Shown piece after piece: positions 62,287-64,000 of a stretch of DNA of 64,000 nucleotides. Below the pieces are notes generated by a model, which saw only the letters and a list, made by a program, of their open reading frames with translations, made no database searches and was not told the origin of the DNA. The position numbers were made by a program, and so were the translations under genes. The stretch is from Malurus cyaneus samueli (Eukaryota; Chordata; Aves; Passeriformes; Maluridae), in contig CM019236.1 in assembly GCA_009741485.1 (NCBI GenBank), positions 32,748,763 through 32,812,762 of the forward strand, in the 5' to 3' direction. Positions within the stretch are counted from its first letter, which is position 1. The number at the start of each line of letters is the position of its first letter.

Positions 62287-63390
62287 GTTATAGATCATCA
62301 TCTTCCTCTGATTTGGTGTTCATGCACACAGGACAATGAATCCAAACTGATCATTTAAACTTTTGAGATGTACTTAACCTTACTTCAGATTCTTCAGGAT
62401 TGTTGATCATGTCCCTAGGTCTGCAGAGAATTACCAAGTTGCTTAATCTTCTAATAATGAAAAACTTTAGAGAGAGAAGTAGCAGTTAACTCACCTAACA
62501 ATACATCATTTCCTCTTGTAGTGTTCTAATCACTGAATTGTATATCCAACTGTCCCAGGTGAAATCCATAGGAAATCTGATTACTTTAAATCCATTCTTT
62601 AAGTCTGTAAATGATTATCAGCAACAGCTGAAATATACCTGCCGAGCAAGGAAAAGCAGGATGTGGAGTTGGTGGGTTCTTTTCTGAAATTGTAAGTTAC
62701 TTCACTTTTTTCAAGCCAGTGTTCCCATAGACAGAAATTTCAAATTTACTTCCCCTTAAATTGCTAACCATTTAAATACAAAGCAGGGGGGTTTTTCAGA
62801 GGTGGGAAAACACATTTTCCTCTCCATTCTGTAGTGCCAAAGGCAAGAGGAATCTAGTCTTATTTGTCATCTGCAAATTTGTTGTAGTGTATTTCAGACC
62901 ATTAATTTCTTATATATTCAGATATTTTCAGATTATTCCAAATTCAATTTATGTAATGTAACAATGCCCATGTTGCTATGATGATTTCATGTTTAACAGT
63001 CAATAAGCTGATATTCATTCCTGTGAAGTGAAAAGGTAAAAAATAAGCTATCTATAAACTGTATTGGTTGTCATACAATTTTTCCCACAGTGAATCTAGG
63101 TAGTAAATGTTAAATTTACTAGTATCCCCTCCCCCCAAAAAGACATGTTTCGGAAGGTCTGGTCGTTCCTTGGTGTTAGTAAATTAAAAGATAGTCCATT
63201 AGCACAGGAAGTCAATAAAATCTTGCTGCAAATATTCAGCTGAAGGTTAAAAGTATACACAGGATCAGAATGTTGGCATAACCTTTTTCCTTTATGAAAA
63301 TTTTGTACTTCAAAAGTTATTGCTGAATTGCTGAAGCAACATCTTAAGTGCTTTGGATTGTTTCTTTGCCCTTTTTTAGTTATTAGTTAT

Positions 63391-64000
63391 TGGTGGACAA
63401 GAAGCTATCCATGAGCCAGCAGTGTCCTGTGGCCAAGAAGGCACCTAAAGGAGTTCATTAGGAAGAGCACTGCCAGCAGGTCAAGAGAGGTGATACTGCC
63501 CCTTACTCTGTCCTGCTCTGGCGAGGCCATGTGTGGAGTACTGCGCTCAGCTCTGGGCACCTTGGGCCATGGAGAGACATGGAGCTGCTGGAGCTGGTCC
63601 AGCAGAGGGTAACAAAGTTGATCAAGGGCCAGGAGCATTTCTCACACAAGGAAATGCTGAGAGAGCTGGGCCTGTTCAACCACAAGTGGAGAGGACCAAG
63701 AGGGGTCCTCATCAATGTCTATCAGTGTCTGAAGGGAGGGTGTCAAGAGGGTGGATCCAGGCTGTGCTCAGTGGTGCTGAGCAGTAGAGAAAGAGGCAAT
63801 GGGCGCAAACTGATGCACAGAAAGTTCCACCCAAACATGAGGCAGAACTTCTTTACTGTGCAGTGATGAGCATTGAAACACATTGCATTGAGAGATTGTG
63901 CAGTCTCCCTCACTGGAGATATTCAAGAATCATCCGGACACAATCCTATGCAATGTGCTCTGGGATGACCCTACCTGAGCAGGGAGGTGGGACCAAATGA
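63391..64000 (+). mobile_element. CR1 LINE, plus strand, running off the window end
   Basis: The only plus-strand CR1 in the window. Sense landmarks run from 'GGTGGACAAGAAGCTATCC' at 63392 to 'GACCCTACCTGAGCAGGGAG' near 63967. At 63531..63866 it translates to the C-terminal reverse transcriptase region ('[20 protein letters not shown]', 'LRELGLF', '[19 protein letters not shown]', '[15 protein letters not shown]') in a single open frame of 111 codons, so it is fairly intact over this part, though the catalytic box is missing through 5' truncation. The 3' terminal repeat should lie a few tens of bases past 64000. Confidence 0.93.

Larger units (their letters stand above)
52881..63390. other. 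Presumed intergenic DNA upstream of PIP5K1B
   Basis: Beyond the CpG island no coding exon on either strand resembles a protein family I know. The region holds a CR1 internal fragment, an ERVL solo LTR, a CR1 3' fragment and small tandem repeats, listed separately. The stretches 53.2-54.8 kb, 55.4-61.5 kb and 61.75-63.39 kb are otherwise unique AT-rich sequence. A non-coding divergent transcript cannot be excluded. Confidence 0.6.

Noticed and set aside
1..64000. CRISPR arrays, operons, prokaryotic mobile elements, tRNA or rRNA genes
   Set aside because: Nothing of this kind is visible. The repeats, splice sites and composition are those of a bird nuclear genome.

Overview
The window is vertebrate nuclear DNA and almost certainly from a bird. 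The repeats are avian CR1 LINEs, with antisense 3' ends of the type 'CACAGAATCACAGAAT', and ERVL-type solo LTRs of a common bird family. The DNA is AT-rich and CpG-poor apart from one CpG island. There is no bacterial gene organisation, and nearly all short open frames here are chance.

The one gene I can support is PIP5K1B (phosphatidylinositol-4-phosphate 5-kinase type 1 beta), on the minus strand. Two coding exons can be read at base resolution: 19135..19203 (ATG and first 23 codons) and 8315..8445 (next 43 codons plus two bases). The rest of the kinase lies beyond position 1. A probable 5'-untranslated exon is at 19951..20032. A CpG island at about 51.7-52.9 kb is the best promoter candidate. 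If so, the window holds the 5' third or so of the locus: promoter, a 5' intron of about 30 kb, UTR exon, start-codon exon, a 10.7 kb intron, exon 2 and part of the next intron. In chicken, PIP5K1B is on the Z chromosome (from memory), so this may be a Z segment.

Layout: 1-8.3 kb intron; 8.3-8.45 kb exon; 8.45-19.1 kb intron with a 1.8 kb CR1 at its low-coordinate end; 19.1-20.0 kb start-codon and UTR exons; 20-51.7 kb long 5' intron with an ERVL solo LTR (21.8-22.3 kb), an unidentified GC-richer block (39.4-40.1 kb) and three CR1 copies; 51.7-52.9 kb CpG island; 52.9-64 kb presumed upstream intergenic DNA with CR1 fragments, a second solo LTR and a plus-strand CR1 running off the end.

I found no convincing undescribed gene system. 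The points most worth checking are the predicted uORF that would overlap the PIP5K1B start codon, the unidentified 39.4-40.1 kb block, the uniform sense orientation of CR1 copies inside the gene, and a same-direction solo LTR with a TATA-like box upstream of the CpG island.
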